Shown piece by piece: positions 50,354 to 58,726 of a stretch of 64,000 nucleotides of DNA. The DNA lies in assembly GCA_038207155.1 (NCBI GenBank), contig JBBRAB010000023.1:8847-72846 (forward strand), given 5' to 3'. This DNA is from FEN-1139 sp038207155. GTDB lineage: Bacteria; Myxococcota_A; Polyangia; Polyangiales; Polyangiaceae. Numbering within the stretch: position 1 is the first letter of the stretch; each line of letters begins with the position of its first letter. Below the pieces are notes generated by a model. The model worked only from the letters and a program-made list of their open reading frames with translations, did not search any database and was not told the DNA's origin. Position numbers and translations under genes: made by a program.

Positions 50354-51031
50354 TCATTGTCGGCTCACTCCCGGCACGTTCACATAGGCGCGCACGGTTT
50401 GGAGCGTAGTTGTGGTGGAGACGGGACCAGAGACGCACCAGTCGGAGCTGGGGGTGTCGTTCAGGATTGGGCGGACCTGGGCCGAAGAGGCCACAGTGAA
50501 GCGAAGCGTTACGTAGGGGCTGGTACCGCCCATGTTCTCACCCGCAGGCGGCGGCGCCTGAAATCCGTCGAGAAACTCGACCAACAGATTCCCTTCGACG
50601 CCAGTGGTCTTACCCGCTTCGCCGTGGGGGGGGCCGAGACTGCCAGCGGTTGCTGCCTGCTGTGCCTCAAGCACGTTGAGAGCCGAGGCGGTTTCGGTTT
50701 GCACGAAACCTTGCAAGTCTGTCTGCAGTAGCTTGTAGCAAGGCAGGGCCACTGTGGAATTCTGGATGTTGCCGAGGCAACGCTCGCTGCGCAGCGCCAT
50801 TCGTTGTGAGATCAGCTCGGCCCGGCCACGTCCAAGCTCGGTGGCGGCGAGCTGCGTTGCATAGACCGCCAAGGCTTGCGACTGCGCCGCCTGGCGCGCG
50901 TTGCCCGTGGCCGTGTCCACCAGAGCAGCAGAATGGGCCGCAAACAGCCCAACGGTGGTCAGCATCGTGATGACCAACACGACGACGAAGATCGCCGCGC
51001 CGCGCTCGCCGCGTGGGTGAATTACAGCCAT
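50354..51031 (-). CDS. pilX: PilX-like minor pilin
   Basis: 225 residues. The N-terminus RGERGAAIFVVVLVITMLTTVGLFAAHSAALVD is the PilX/GspK-like hydrophobic helix directly after a Gly that could be the prepilin cleavage point. A glutamate at position 5 is absent, as in many PilX proteins. The following helix (QAAQSQALAVYATQLAATE) matches the PilX N-terminal domain. The mature part has two Cys pairs. It overlaps pilW by 10 bases and the downstream pilY1 frame by 0-4 bases. It belongs to the priming complex at the pilus tip. Confidence 0.86.
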   Translation of the reverse strand: MAVIHPRGERGAAIFVVVLVITMLTTVGLFAAHSAALVDTATGNARQAAQSQALAVYATQLAATELGRGRAELISQRMALRSERCLGNIQNSTVALPCYKLLQTDLQGFVQTETASALNVLEAQQAATAGSLGPPHGEAGKTTGVEGNLLVEFLDGFQAPPPAGENMGGTSPYVTLRFTVASSAQVRPILNDTPSSDWCVSGPVSTTTTLQTVRAYVNVPGVSRQ

Positions 51032-52314
51032 GTGAGCCCCGCATGAGCTGGAAGCCCGATCTCGGACCGCAGGGTACGAACTCGCGCGAACGCGGGATTC
51101 GTACCCGTGGTGTCAAGATTAATCCGGTACATCCCGGTAGCCACGTCGCTTGCCGCAGTGACGTCCCCGGTTCGGTCGGGGTCCCGCGAGCGAATACTGA
51201 GCCGCGCCACGACCGAGCGAACCAGCTGTGGCCGGGAGGTATTCATCGTGCCAACCAGCATGGGCTGAGTCAGCGTGATCACGCTGGAATTCCCAAAATC
51301 ATAGGGAGTGATCTTGTTTGCCTGGCTATTGCTGACGTTGGCAACTGGCACGGCGGAGATCGCAAAACGCAGGTCGACTGCGTACTCGGCGACGACCTCG
51401 CGACTGAGCACGGTTCCCGTTGGTGAGAGTTCCTCACGAAACAACTCGAGTCGGTTGACGTCCCACGGGTTCCCGTTGTTGGCCAGTGGGGCTAGGTTGG
51501 CGTCAAGCGTTGGGTCCCCACCGATCGTGTCGAGGCGGTAACGAATGAAGTTGATGACGTTGACCACGTTTTGACCGCCGCGCAGGCTGCAAGGAGTTCC
51601 CGCCGCAGTCGCCACGTTGAGCGCCGGCTTGTCCTTCAAGACGAGGCGCGGGAGGTTGGTCGCGGTGTCGATCCCGACACCCGTCAGAACGCCAAACTGC
51701 AGACGCCCGGACACGCTGACGATGCGCATCGCTCGGCCCACCGTGAATAGCGACGAGAGCAGGGCGGCTTTGTCGGTTCGCGTCAGATAGTTCATCCGTG
51801 CCAGCGGGCCGACGTTGGTCTGCAGGAAGATGCGGTATCCGGTGCAGCCCGCGTCGCAGGCCTGGATGTCCGCTGTCGGGAATTCCTCGATGCCGTCGAA
51901 GGAGCCGGCGAGCGTGATGCGCTGCGGAACGATGCCCGCGGCCGTGAGCACGGGATTGTTGATGATGTTGGCTTGGGTTTCCGTCTCGATGCTCAGGCTG
52001 GCGAGTTGCTTGAGCGGGCCTCCGTCCCAGGCCGTGACATCCGCCGCCGTGCCGCAGAACATGGGATCGCGGTAGACATTTGCGCTCGACAGAAAGCCCG
52101 CCCGCGAGATATCGCCGCGCAGGCGCTCAAAGCCGATCAGCGTGCCCATGGTGGCGTCCGCCGCGCGGGTTTCCCTGCGGTAAAAGGCGTTGGCGTCCTT
52201 AGCGAGCGCAAACACCATGACCGAGATGATGAGCCCGGCGGTGATCGCTACCATCAGTTCGACCAGCGTGAAGCCTGCCCGGTTGAAGAACTTTGGGGAA
52301 GGTCGCGGCGTCAT
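51022..52314 (-). CDS. pilW: PilW-like minor pilin
   Basis: 430 residues with a type III prepilin leader: NRAGFTLVEL, cleavage after Gly14, Phe15 as first mature residue and the key Glu19. The hydrophobic helix (VAITAGLIISVMVFALA) leads into the PilW pattern TLIGFERLRGDISRAGFLSSANVY. The large C-terminal domain is beta-rich and ends in VRTLRSEIGLPAHAGLTWL. The start overlaps the pilV stop by 4 bases (ATGA). It is longer than PilW from Pseudomonas (about 270), so a large insertion or extra domain is present. Confidence 0.9.
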   Translation of the reverse strand: MTPRPSPKFFNRAGFTLVELMVAITAGLIISVMVFALAKDANAFYRRETRAADATMGTLIGFERLRGDISRAGFLSSANVYRDPMFCGTAADVTAWDGGPLKQLASLSIETETQANIINNPVLTAAGIVPQRITLAGSFDGIEEFPTADIQACDAGCTGYRIFLQTNVGPLARMNYLTRTDKAALLSSLFTVGRAMRIVSVSGRLQFGVLTGVGIDTATNLPRLVLKDKPALNVATAAGTPCSLRGGQNVVNVINFIRYRLDTIGGDPTLDANLAPLANNGNPWDVNRLELFREELSPTGTVLSREVVAEYAVDLRFAISAVPVANVSNSQANKITPYDFGNSSVITLTQPMLVGTMNTSRPQLVRSVVARLSIRSRDPDRTGDVTAASDVATGMYRINLDTTGTNPAFARVRTLRSEIGLPAHAGLTWL

Positions 52315-52916
52315 GGTTGCATCCTCACGGCCGAGGTCTGATAGAGGAAATGGAAGTTGTCGACGTCGGCTGCCAGCGCGGACACGTCACGTGACACGTC
52401 GCAGAAGTGGGGCGTTCCAGCGTTGCTCAATAGACGCGGCCAAATGACGCGAATCTCAGTGCGCATGGTTCCGGAACCTCCGAGCGGTGCGGAGATCGGA
52501 CTGATGCGAACGTGCACACAGAATTTCGACTTTGCGACGTCAGCGCTGGTGTCCGTCAGCACGTTGCCGAAGGCGTCAAACGCTGCGCCAAACAGCCGGG
52601 AAGAATTGTAGCTTGGCCGCGCCCAATTCCGCAGCGAGGAATCGCCGACCCAGTTGGTATTGGTGAGACCGGCCGTGCCATTCCAGAGCGAGGCGTCGAC
52701 CGTCAGTTGGTCTTGCCAGGCCTGGGCCACGCGGGTCGCCGTGGAGAGCGCTTTGGCATGTTGATTGGAGGAGATCGTCACCTTTTGCAGCGCAATGATG
52801 CCACTGACTCCGATCCCCAGGAGCACGAGGGACATCATCACCTCGACGACGGTGTAGCCGCGCCTGGTCCGAGCCAGGCGTCGATGGCCGCGCCGCGGGA
52901 GCTCGGTAACGGTCAT
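52311..52916 (-). CDS. pilV: PilV-like minor pilin
   Basis: 201 residues. Prepilin leader ARTRRGYTVVEV, cleavage after Gly20, Tyr21 first mature residue and Glu25, then the helix MMSLVLLGIGVSGIIALQKVTI. The segment TRVAQAWQDQLTVDA is the typical continuation. The start overlaps the GspH/FimT stop by 4 bases. It acts with PilW, PilX and FimU-type subunits to prime pilus assembly. Confidence 0.9.
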   Translation of the reverse strand: MTVTELPRRGHRRLARTRRGYTVVEVMMSLVLLGIGVSGIIALQKVTISSNQHAKALSTATRVAQAWQDQLTVDASLWNGTAGLTNTNWVGDSSLRNWARPSYNSSRLFGAAFDAFGNVLTDTSADVAKSKFCVHVRISPISAPLGGSGTMRTEIRVIWPRLLSNAGTPHFCDVSRDVSALAADVDNFHFLYQTSAVRMQP

Positions 52917-53596
52917 GAGCGACCTCCGGACACTTCGAGTCGAGCATTGCCGTTGGGCAAAATGACCACCCGGCGCTCAAGCCCGATTGCCACAGTAGCG
53001 GTGCCGTCGGTGCGGTAGACACGAACGATCGGGATCCCGGTCATCGGAATCCAGGTGACGTCTGCGTTGTAACGCACGAACGCGCGTCCCGTGGGTGTAA
53101 AGCAGAGATCGAAGCGCGTCACGTCGTTGCCGATCGCCGCTGGCCCATCGACGTCGAAACGGAGTCCTGGATTTTCGACGCCACTACTGGCGGAGAAATC
53201 GAACTCGCGCACGGCTTGGCTGCCAAAGTCGGAGGTGGCATCGGCTTCCCAATTGGCCAGAGCGCAGCTCGACGACGGGAGACGCGAGCAAATGGTGTTC
53301 CCACCGCGGACGGCCTCCCGGACACGGAAGGAGCCAGCGGGGTTGGCTCCTGCGTCAAATCGGACGAGGATCGCGCTGCCCCGGCCCATCGATTGAAGGC
53401 GAGCATTCCGGTAGATCAGTGCGACCTGCTCGCCAGCTCGGCGGGTCCCCCGATCCTTCATCTCACGTGCGAGGGTTGGCAGGCCGAGAGCGGCGACGAT
53501 CGTGATGATGACCAGCACGATCATGATCTCGATTAGGGTAAAGCCCCGCGATGGAATTCGCCGTGACGGGTCGGGTGATTGAGAAATCAAGGCCAC
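52913..53596 (-). CDS. GspH/FimT-like minor pilin
   Basis: 227 residues from GTG 53596. The prepilin leader ends in SRGFTLIEIMI, with cleavage after Gly18 and Glu23 in place, followed by the helix VLVIITIVAALGLPTLA. The C-terminal domain with beta strands (SAILVRFDAG, FRVREAVRGG) matches GspH/FimT/FimU. It heads the operon GspH-PilV-PilW-PilX-PilY1-lipoprotein, in which each junction overlaps or is very close. It is probably the FimU equivalent. The 252 bases upstream contain the divergent lipoprotein leader and no other gene. Confidence 0.9.
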   Translation of the reverse strand: MALISQSPDPSRRIPSRGFTLIEIMIVLVIITIVAALGLPTLAREMKDRGTRRAGEQVALIYRNARLQSMGRGSAILVRFDAGANPAGSFRVREAVRGGNTICSRLPSSSCALANWEADATSDFGSQAVREFDFSASSGVENPGLRFDVDGPAAIGNDVTRFDLCFTPTGRAFVRYNADVTWIPMTGIPIVRVYRTDGTATVAIGLERRVVILPNGNARLEVSGGRS

Positions 53597-53848
53597 GTCC
53601 GCAGCTATGCAAAATTGAGGCCCCAGTAAACGATTGAATATTCAGGCGTTTGCTGCCCCGGCCCGGTGGCGCGCCTCGCAGCTATTGCGTGTGGGTTGAA
53701 ATGTTTGCGGCCCTCTGCGATTGGTGTCTAGGGTGCTGGGCCGGCTGATCTGCCCCGCCTGTGACCGGGTGTCGTATCGGTGGAATTGCGCTAGGTCCAA
53801 GCAGGTGCTGAACCTTGTTCGCTTCGGCGCCTGTCTCTTGGAGTCCAC

Positions 53849-54973
53849 ATGAGTCGATACTGGTGCAGTTTTTCCATCCTGTGCGCGTTGAGCCTGCTCG
53901 GTTGTCGCAAGGACGCCCCGCGCGAGCGGGGGGATGCCCCGCCTCCGGTTGCGTCTTCCCGGCCGGGACTCTGCAGTTCGGGTGGTGGCACCGTGAAGGA
54001 CGCTCCGTCGGTTGCCTTTTTTCCACGAAGCGCAGCCAGCTACTGCCTCGATCCCAACGGTGAGGCTCGCTCCTATGGCAAGGAAGCCAAGGGCACGATT
54101 GATCAGGTCTGCACTGAGCTCTTTGACGGCGAGTGCGAGGTCTATAAGAGTTTTGGTCTTGAGCGCGTGGTGACGGTGCGCTACGTCGACGGAGCTGGGT
54201 CGCCTGGCACGATCGTGGTGAACCTGTCGCGCTTTGAGTCTCAGCGTGGGGCGCTTGGCTTTTACTCCAAGCGAGTCGTGGGGGACTCGGATCCAGCCGA
54301 CGCGTCGACGCAGCCGCTCAAGGCAGGGACCATGGCCGCCATCGGGGGGAGCATTGCGTATGTCTGGCGCGGCCCGTACGTGGCTGAGCTCTCCTACGCC
54401 AATGAGAATGAGTCCCCCGACGCTCTCAAGGCTTCCGGCAAATCCGTCCTGCCCGCGCTAGCGAGCGCAATCGGCGAGAGTCTGCCCGGAGAGCGAAATC
54501 CGCTTCCCGAGGTGGCACTGCTTCCCGAGACCAACCGGCTGCCACTGGGTGTCTCGTTCGAGTCCAAGGACCTCCTTGGCATCGACGGGGTCGGTCCAGG
54601 GGCGGTCGGCTACTACAAAGAGGGTGAGCACCGCTACCGCGTGCTGGCGAGTCGCAAGGCAGATGAAGCCTCGGCCACCGACGTCATGAAGACGCTGCGC
54701 AAGCTGCCCGGAGCCAAGGAGCTGAAGGCCCCGGCCGGAGCGGTATCGTTTTCAAGTCGTGCGGGCGCCGAAGGGCCCAGGGTGGAGTGGTTGGCTCTTC
54801 GGCAAGGGGGCGTCATCGTCGCCATCGGCGATGAAGAGTTGGTTCTGGCTGGGGACGCGAAAGCGGCTGCGGCGCGCTGCCTGTCATTTGAATCGAAGGT
54901 CGAGCACCTCACCAAATTCCTCGCCGCTACGAACGCGGCGTCCACCAAGACTCAAGAGCCCAGTTCTCGATAG
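53849..54973 (+). CDS. DUF6599-like lipoprotein
   Basis: 374 residues with a canonical lipobox, LSLLGC (Cys19). The mature part resembles DUF6599: LFDGECEVYKSFGLERVVTVRY, IVVNLSRFESQRGALGFYSK, IGGSIAYVWRGPYVAELSY. It is an uncharacterised family, usually periplasmic or outer-membrane lipoproteins. A second, similar beta-rich repeat follows (GVGPGAVGYYKEGEHRYRVLAS, GGVIVAIGDEELVLAGD). The next gene starts 20 bases after the stop. The function is unknown. Confidence 0.78.
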   Translation: MSRYWCSFSILCALSLLGCRKDAPRERGDAPPPVASSRPGLCSSGGGTVKDAPSVAFFPRSAASYCLDPNGEARSYGKEAKGTIDQVCTELFDGECEVYKSFGLERVVTVRYVDGAGSPGTIVVNLSRFESQRGALGFYSKRVVGDSDPADASTQPLKAGTMAAIGGSIAYVWRGPYVAELSYANENESPDALKASGKSVLPALASAIGESLPGERNPLPEVALLPETNRLPLGVSFESKDLLGIDGVGPGAVGYYKEGEHRYRVLASRKADEASATDVMKTLRKLPGAKELKAPAGAVSFSSRAGAEGPRVEWLALRQGGVIVAIGDEELVLAGDAKAAAARCLSFESKVEHLTKFLAATNAASTKTQEPSSR

Positions 54974-54993
54974 TGCCGTCAGGAGTCCAGAAC

Positions 54994-56139
54994 GTGAATT
55001 TCGAGCCGTCTGAGTCGCATCGCATCCTGAGAGCCTCGGTGCGCGAATTCTGCTCTCGGGAGGTCGCCCCATCTGCCAAGCAGTGGGACGCCGAAGAGAG
55101 ATTTCCCCATGAACTGATTCCCAAGCTGGCAGAGCTGGGCTTGCTCGGCATCGGTATCCCGGAGCAATTCGGGGGCGCGGGCATGGACACGCTCGCTTAC
55201 GCTATTTGCGTCGAGGAATGCGCGCGGGTCGATGGCGCAGTTGCGCTGACGGTCGCTAGTCACAACGGACTTGGCGTCGGGCATATTCTCTCGGTTGGGA
55301 CGGACGACCAGAAGCAAAAATACCTTCCGCGCGCGGCCTCGGGGGAGTGGTTGGCGTCTTGGGCATTGACGGAGCCCGATGCGGGCTCCGACAGCGCCGC
55401 TTTGCGGATGACCGCGGTGCGCGACGGGGACGACTGGGTGCTCAACGGCACCAAGAATTTCATTACTCAGGGCTCGGTGGGCGCGTTCTGCGTAGTACTC
55501 GCCCGCACGAGCGATGAGCTGCCCACCCATCGTGGCATCTCGGCGTTCATCGTCGATCGTGGCACCCCGGGTTTCGAGGTCGGACGCATTCTCGAGAAGT
55601 ACGGATGTCGAGCCAGCGATACGGCCGAGCTGCACTTCAACGGTTGTCGCGTCGCTGACTCTCAGCGCCTCGGCGCGGTCGGGGCGGCGTTCTACGACAC
55701 CATGAAGATCCTCGATCGCGGTCGCATCTCGATCGCCGCGATGGCGCTCGGGCTCGGTCGCGGCGCCATGGAGCTTGCTCGGCGGTACGCTCAGGAGCGA
55801 CAAACCTTCGGTCGCCCAATTGCAGACCACCAGGCCATCCAGTGGAAGCTGGCTGATGCGCGTACCGCCCTCGACGCCGCCGAGCTGCTGATTCAACGCG
55901 CGGCCTGGCTCTGCGATCACGGCAAACCCCATCGCGTCGAGTCAGCGATGGCTAAACTATTTGCGAGCGAGGCCGCGACACGCGCTTGCAACGATGCGCT
56001 TCAGATCCACGGTGGCTACGGGTTCACCCGGGAATTTGCCGTGGAGCGCTTCCTGCGGGACGTCAAGCTGTGCGAGCTCGGTGAGGGAACGAGCGAGATT
56101 CAACGTCTCGTGATCGCTCGCGACACCCTGGCTAGCTAG
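54994..56139 (+). CDS. Acyl-CoA dehydrogenase
   Basis: 381 residues from GTG 54994, behind aggagt, a better ribosome-binding site than the GTG 54973 alternative. Flavoenzyme of fatty-acid or branched amino-acid breakdown, making trans-2-enoyl-CoA. Family marks: LGIGIPEQFGGAGMD, ASWALTEPDAGSDSAAL, WVLNGTKNFITQGS, GFEVGRILEKYGCRASDTAEL, and the C-terminal ALQIHGGYGFTREFAVERFLRDVKLCELGEGTSEIQ, in which the Glu of GEGT is the base position of short- and branched-chain enzymes. Substrate chain length cannot be told. A strong hairpin follows at 56167. Confidence 0.96.
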   Translation: MNFEPSESHRILRASVREFCSREVAPSAKQWDAEERFPHELIPKLAELGLLGIGIPEQFGGAGMDTLAYAICVEECARVDGAVALTVASHNGLGVGHILSVGTDDQKQKYLPRAASGEWLASWALTEPDAGSDSAALRMTAVRDGDDWVLNGTKNFITQGSVGAFCVVLARTSDELPTHRGISAFIVDRGTPGFEVGRILEKYGCRASDTAELHFNGCRVADSQRLGAVGAAFYDTMKILDRGRISIAAMALGLGRGAMELARRYAQERQTFGRPIADHQAIQWKLADARTALDAAELLIQRAAWLCDHGKPHRVESAMAKLFASEAATRACNDALQIHGGYGFTREFAVERFLRDVKLCELGEGTSEIQRLVIARDTLAS

Positions 56140-56166
56140 CGGTCGCCGCGCGAGGGGCAGGCAGCG

Positions 56167-56200
56167 CAGCCCGCCCCTAAGTTCACTTAGGGGCGGGCTG
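56167..56200. terminator. Perfect hairpin, bidirectional terminator
   Basis: A 15-bp perfect stem, cagcccgcccctaag (56167-56181) with its complement at 56186-56200, and a TTCA loop. It lies between the converging acyl-CoA dehydrogenase and parvulin genes, 27 bases past the dehydrogenase stop. There is no long T-run, but its symmetry and position fit a bidirectional terminator. Confidence 0.8.
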
Positions 56201-56228
56201 CGGCTCACGCCTCAGGTCTGCCTAGGCG

Positions 56229-56702
56229 CTACTCGCTTCGCAGGATCACATGAAAGCCGTAGGGGGACTCGACGACATCCGAGAGCTGCCCGACCTTGAG
56301 GCGAAACGCGGCGTCGGCGAAGGGCTTGACCATGGCGTGGTGAGCGAACTTGCCAAGAGAGCCGGCACGCTCCGCTGCGCCCGGTTCGTCGGAGTATTCG
56401 GCGACCAATTTTGCGAAATCTTCACCGGCGCGGGCGCGCTTGAGAGCCTGTTCCGCCCGGCTGCGCGCCTCGGCCTTGCTGCGGGCCACGGTAGCAGGTG
56501 CAGACTGGGCCCCGACGTACTGGACAAGTAGGTGACTCGCTCCGATCTCGTCCGGCAAGGATTCGGTCGTGCCCGCCGCGATGGCTGGTCGGATAGGTGT
56601 TGCCGCTTGTGGCGGTGAACCAGGGCCACCAAAGGGAGTCACGACGCAGCTGCTGAGCAGCAGCGCGACGATTGCGGATAGCCAACGGGGCGAGACGGTC
56701 AT
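56229..56702 (-). CDS. Parvulin-type (PpiC) peptidyl-prolyl isomerase lipoprotein
   Basis: 157 residues from ATG 56702 with a lipobox, VALLLSSC (Cys19). The PpiC domain reads EIGASHLLVQYVGAQ, then the long helix KAEARSRAEQALKRARAGEDFAKLVAEYSDEPGAAERAGSLGKF, and AFRLKVGQLSDVVESPYGFHVILR. The conserved His and the GFHVI strand are present. It probably helps fold outer-membrane or secreted proteins. Its start overlaps the stop of the small membrane protein upstream (ATGA). The gene is short, having only the catalytic domain and no SurA-like chaperone part. Confidence 0.9.
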   Translation of the reverse strand: MTVSPRWLSAIVALLLSSCVVTPFGGPGSPPQAATPIRPAIAAGTTESLPDEIGASHLLVQYVGAQSAPATVARSKAEARSRAEQALKRARAGEDFAKLVAEYSDEPGAAERAGSLGKFAHHAMVKPFADAAFRLKVGQLSDVVESPYGFHVILRSE

Positions 56703-57001
56703 GGGCGAGTGACGGGTCTTGGGGTGGGAATGACATGGGGCGGCGGATTTGGACCGGCGAAACTCATCGGGTTCGGTCGGGCCTGAAACCCCGGCGCAGC
56801 CGGGGTCGCTGCGGGCGCAGCAGCCATAGTCGGAGGCTGGTCCGCCGCAGATTTCTTGAGCTTCAGACTTCCCGGCGTCCCTCCGATACTGATGCCGTAG
56901 ATGCCTGCGCTGAGGATGCCGCCGAGCGCCAACCAGGGCGACAGAAGTCCCAAGGCGCCGAAGATCGGGTGTTGCATCGAGCGTTCGTGCTTCATGACCA
57001 T
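56699..57001 (-). CDS. Small membrane protein, 100 aa
   Basis: 100 residues: a short charged start (MVMKHERSMQHPIF), one or two hydrophobic segments (GALGLLSPWLALGGILSAGIYGISIGG), then a Pro/Ala-rich tail. ATGA overlap with the following parvulin gene and only 5 bases from the MaoC-like gene upstream make it a real member of this leftward set. I know no family. The tail may be exported, in keeping with its PpiC partner. Confidence 0.72.
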   Translation of the reverse strand: MVMKHERSMQHPIFGALGLLSPWLALGGILSAGIYGISIGGTPGSLKLKKSAADQPPTMAAAPAATPAAPGFQARPNPMSFAGPNPPPHVIPTPRPVTRP

Positions 57002-57006
57002 CCCTT

Positions 57007-57846
57007 TTACCGTAGCTTAGCCCAGGTGTTACCAAGCACTGGCTCTTCACGCCCGGTGACCCCGACATTGAGTGCCCAACGTCCGTCAGCGAGGCGGTAG
57101 CCCTTGGTGACGAGCTCATCACCAGGCCACACGGGCTTTTTGAACTGCGTGTGGAACGAGACAAGTCGATCGGCGTCGGCGTCAGCAGCGGCTCCGAGCA
57201 GGGCACGCACCGCAAATCCGAAGGTACACAGCCCATGGAGGATCGGACCGGCATCGAAACCAAGCTTTTTCGCAAATTCGTGATCGATGTGGAGCGGGTT
57301 CGTGTCCCCGCTCAGTCGATAGATGATGGCCTGTTCCGGGCTGATACTCTGACGCGACTCAAAGTCCGGGACCGCCCCCTCCTCGGGTGCGACTCGCTCC
57401 TGTCGGGGCGGACGGGGACCGCCGAAGCCCCCCCGGTCAAACAGAATGATGTTCCACGTACACTCCACCAGCAGCTCATCGCCGAGGTAGGTGCGCGTCG
57501 AGGCAATGACCTGAGCCAGCCGCTTGAGATCGTAAACCGCGTCGAGCCGACCGGTGGTGACCAGGGTGCCCTCGGCCGGGATCGGCCGGTGGACGATGAC
57601 GCTGTGGCCACCATGAACGAGATTTTCAAAACCACCGCCCACCTTGGCGACGACCTCGATCATCGGTTCAAACGACGGAATGACCGCGAAGGTCGGAAAT
57701 ACCTTCGGTCCCCGTTTTTCGTGGAGGTAATCGAGCTCGTCGCGCTTGGCTCCGATCCCGATGGCGTAGGTAACCGCCTGTTTCCAGTCGAGTTGATGCT
57801 CGTACGGGCGAGTGGTGTATCCGATCAGGCTAGTCGGGTCCGTCAT
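57007..57846 (-). CDS. MaoC-like dehydratase (2-enoyl-CoA hydratase 2 type)
   Basis: 279 residues from ATG 57846, behind gagga. Double hot-dog protein: the N-terminal half has VTYAIGIGAKRDELDYLHEK and KVFPTFAVIPSF, and the C-terminal half has the hydratase motif YRLSGDTNPLHIDHEFAKKLGFDAGPILHGLCTFGF, with the catalytic Asp and His, typical of R-specific enoyl-CoA hydratases and peroxisomal MFE-2. It hydrates trans-2-enoyl-CoA to (3R)-hydroxyacyl-CoA. The neighbouring acyl-CoA dehydrogenase, which makes such enoyl-CoAs, is a plausible partner. Confidence 0.93.
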   Translation of the reverse strand: MTDPTSLIGYTTRPYEHQLDWKQAVTYAIGIGAKRDELDYLHEKRGPKVFPTFAVIPSFEPMIEVVAKVGGGFENLVHGGHSVIVHRPIPAEGTLVTTGRLDAVYDLKRLAQVIASTRTYLGDELLVECTWNIILFDRGGFGGPRPPRQERVAPEEGAVPDFESRQSISPEQAIIYRLSGDTNPLHIDHEFAKKLGFDAGPILHGLCTFGFAVRALLGAAADADADRLVSFHTQFKKPVWPGDELVTKGYRLADGRWALNVGVTGREEPVLGNTWAKLR

Positions 57847-57927
57847 CCTGTGGTCCTCTATCGGGGGCTCACGGTTACTGGCACGGCGGGCCTTCGTCAA
57901 CGTCGATGGTGACCGGGGGAGGGGACG

Positions 57928-58653
57928 ATGCAGGCATCAGAGCTTTCCAGGTGGATTTTCTTGGTCACGGGCTTTCCCTTGCTGGACTGGCTCTCTGGCT
58001 GGGCCGGCGTGGTACCGATCGTGGCGCTAGTGCCAGCCTTTCTCCCCCAGGGAGTGGGCGCAGGCCCTCGCGCGGCCGTGGGGCTGAGTCTGTGCGTCGT
58101 GCTGCTCCCCGAGGTGGTGCCCCATGGTGGAGTGGCGCCGGGTTGGAGCGAGCTGGTGCTGCGGTTTTTTCGCGGATGCACGCTCGCCGTGAGCGCTTCG
58201 ATCGCCATGTGGACGGCCCAAATGGTCGGCGCTCTCTGGGATGAGCTGCGCGGCGCGCGCGATTCCGGCAAAGCGCTGCTGGCGCAAGCTCCCTCAGGGC
58301 CGCTAGGTACCCTGGTTTCGCTGTTTGTCGCGATGACGTTCCTGCACCTCGGTGGGGCTAGTCTCCTGCTCGGGCGGCTTGCTGCGTCGCCGCTTCCGAG
58401 TCGCCCAGTTGTCCTGGGCGTGGTCGAGAATCTGACCGCGGGAGTGTCCGTTGCACTGGCGCTCGCGACGCCCCTGCTCGTGACCCAGGTTCTGCTCGAG
58501 GTCACCCTCGCTCTGCTCGCGCGGGCCGCGAGTCCCGTCAGCCTCAGTGCGTCCCTTGCCGCTGCCCGCGCCGTCGTGCTGCTCGCCGTTGCGGGGCTGC
58601 TGGGTGAGCGATTGCTCTCGGTGCTCGCGCTCGTGGGGCTGGGCGCACGATAA
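57928..58653 (+). CDS. FliR/SctT-family export gate protein, isolated
   Basis: 241 residues with about six membrane segments. The pattern fits FliR/SctT: GVGAGPRAAVGLSLCVVLLP, then RGCTLAVSASIAMWTAQMVG, the central LVSLFVAMTFLHLGGASLLL with SPLPSRP after it, and the C-terminal ALATPLLVTQVLLEVTLALLARAASPV, which corresponds to the ALP-xxx-D-LALGLLNR region of FliR. Such proteins help form the inner-membrane export channel of flagella and type III systems, with FliP and FliQ equivalents. None of the other export genes is nearby. It starts 81 bases from the divergent MaoC-like gene. Confidence 0.75.
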   Translation: MQASELSRWIFLVTGFPLLDWLSGWAGVVPIVALVPAFLPQGVGAGPRAAVGLSLCVVLLPEVVPHGGVAPGWSELVLRFFRGCTLAVSASIAMWTAQMVGALWDELRGARDSGKALLAQAPSGPLGTLVSLFVAMTFLHLGGASLLLGRLAASPLPSRPVVLGVVENLTAGVSVALALATPLLVTQVLLEVTLALLARAASPVSLSASLAAARAVVLLAVAGLLGERLLSVLALVGLGAR

Positions 58654-58726
58654 CCCAAGTGGGGCGGGGTCAGCGCGACGCTTCGCGCGCCCCGGTGAGC
58701 GCCCAAAAGCGCGGGCTCCCGTGGGA

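Noticed and set aside
53609..53622. Sigma-54-like element ahead of the GspH/FimT gene (minus strand GGCC...TTTGCA)
   Set aside because: The GG and GC spacing is right, but the -26 T is missing and the predicted start would fall on the start codon, leaving no leader. Too weak to list as a promoter.
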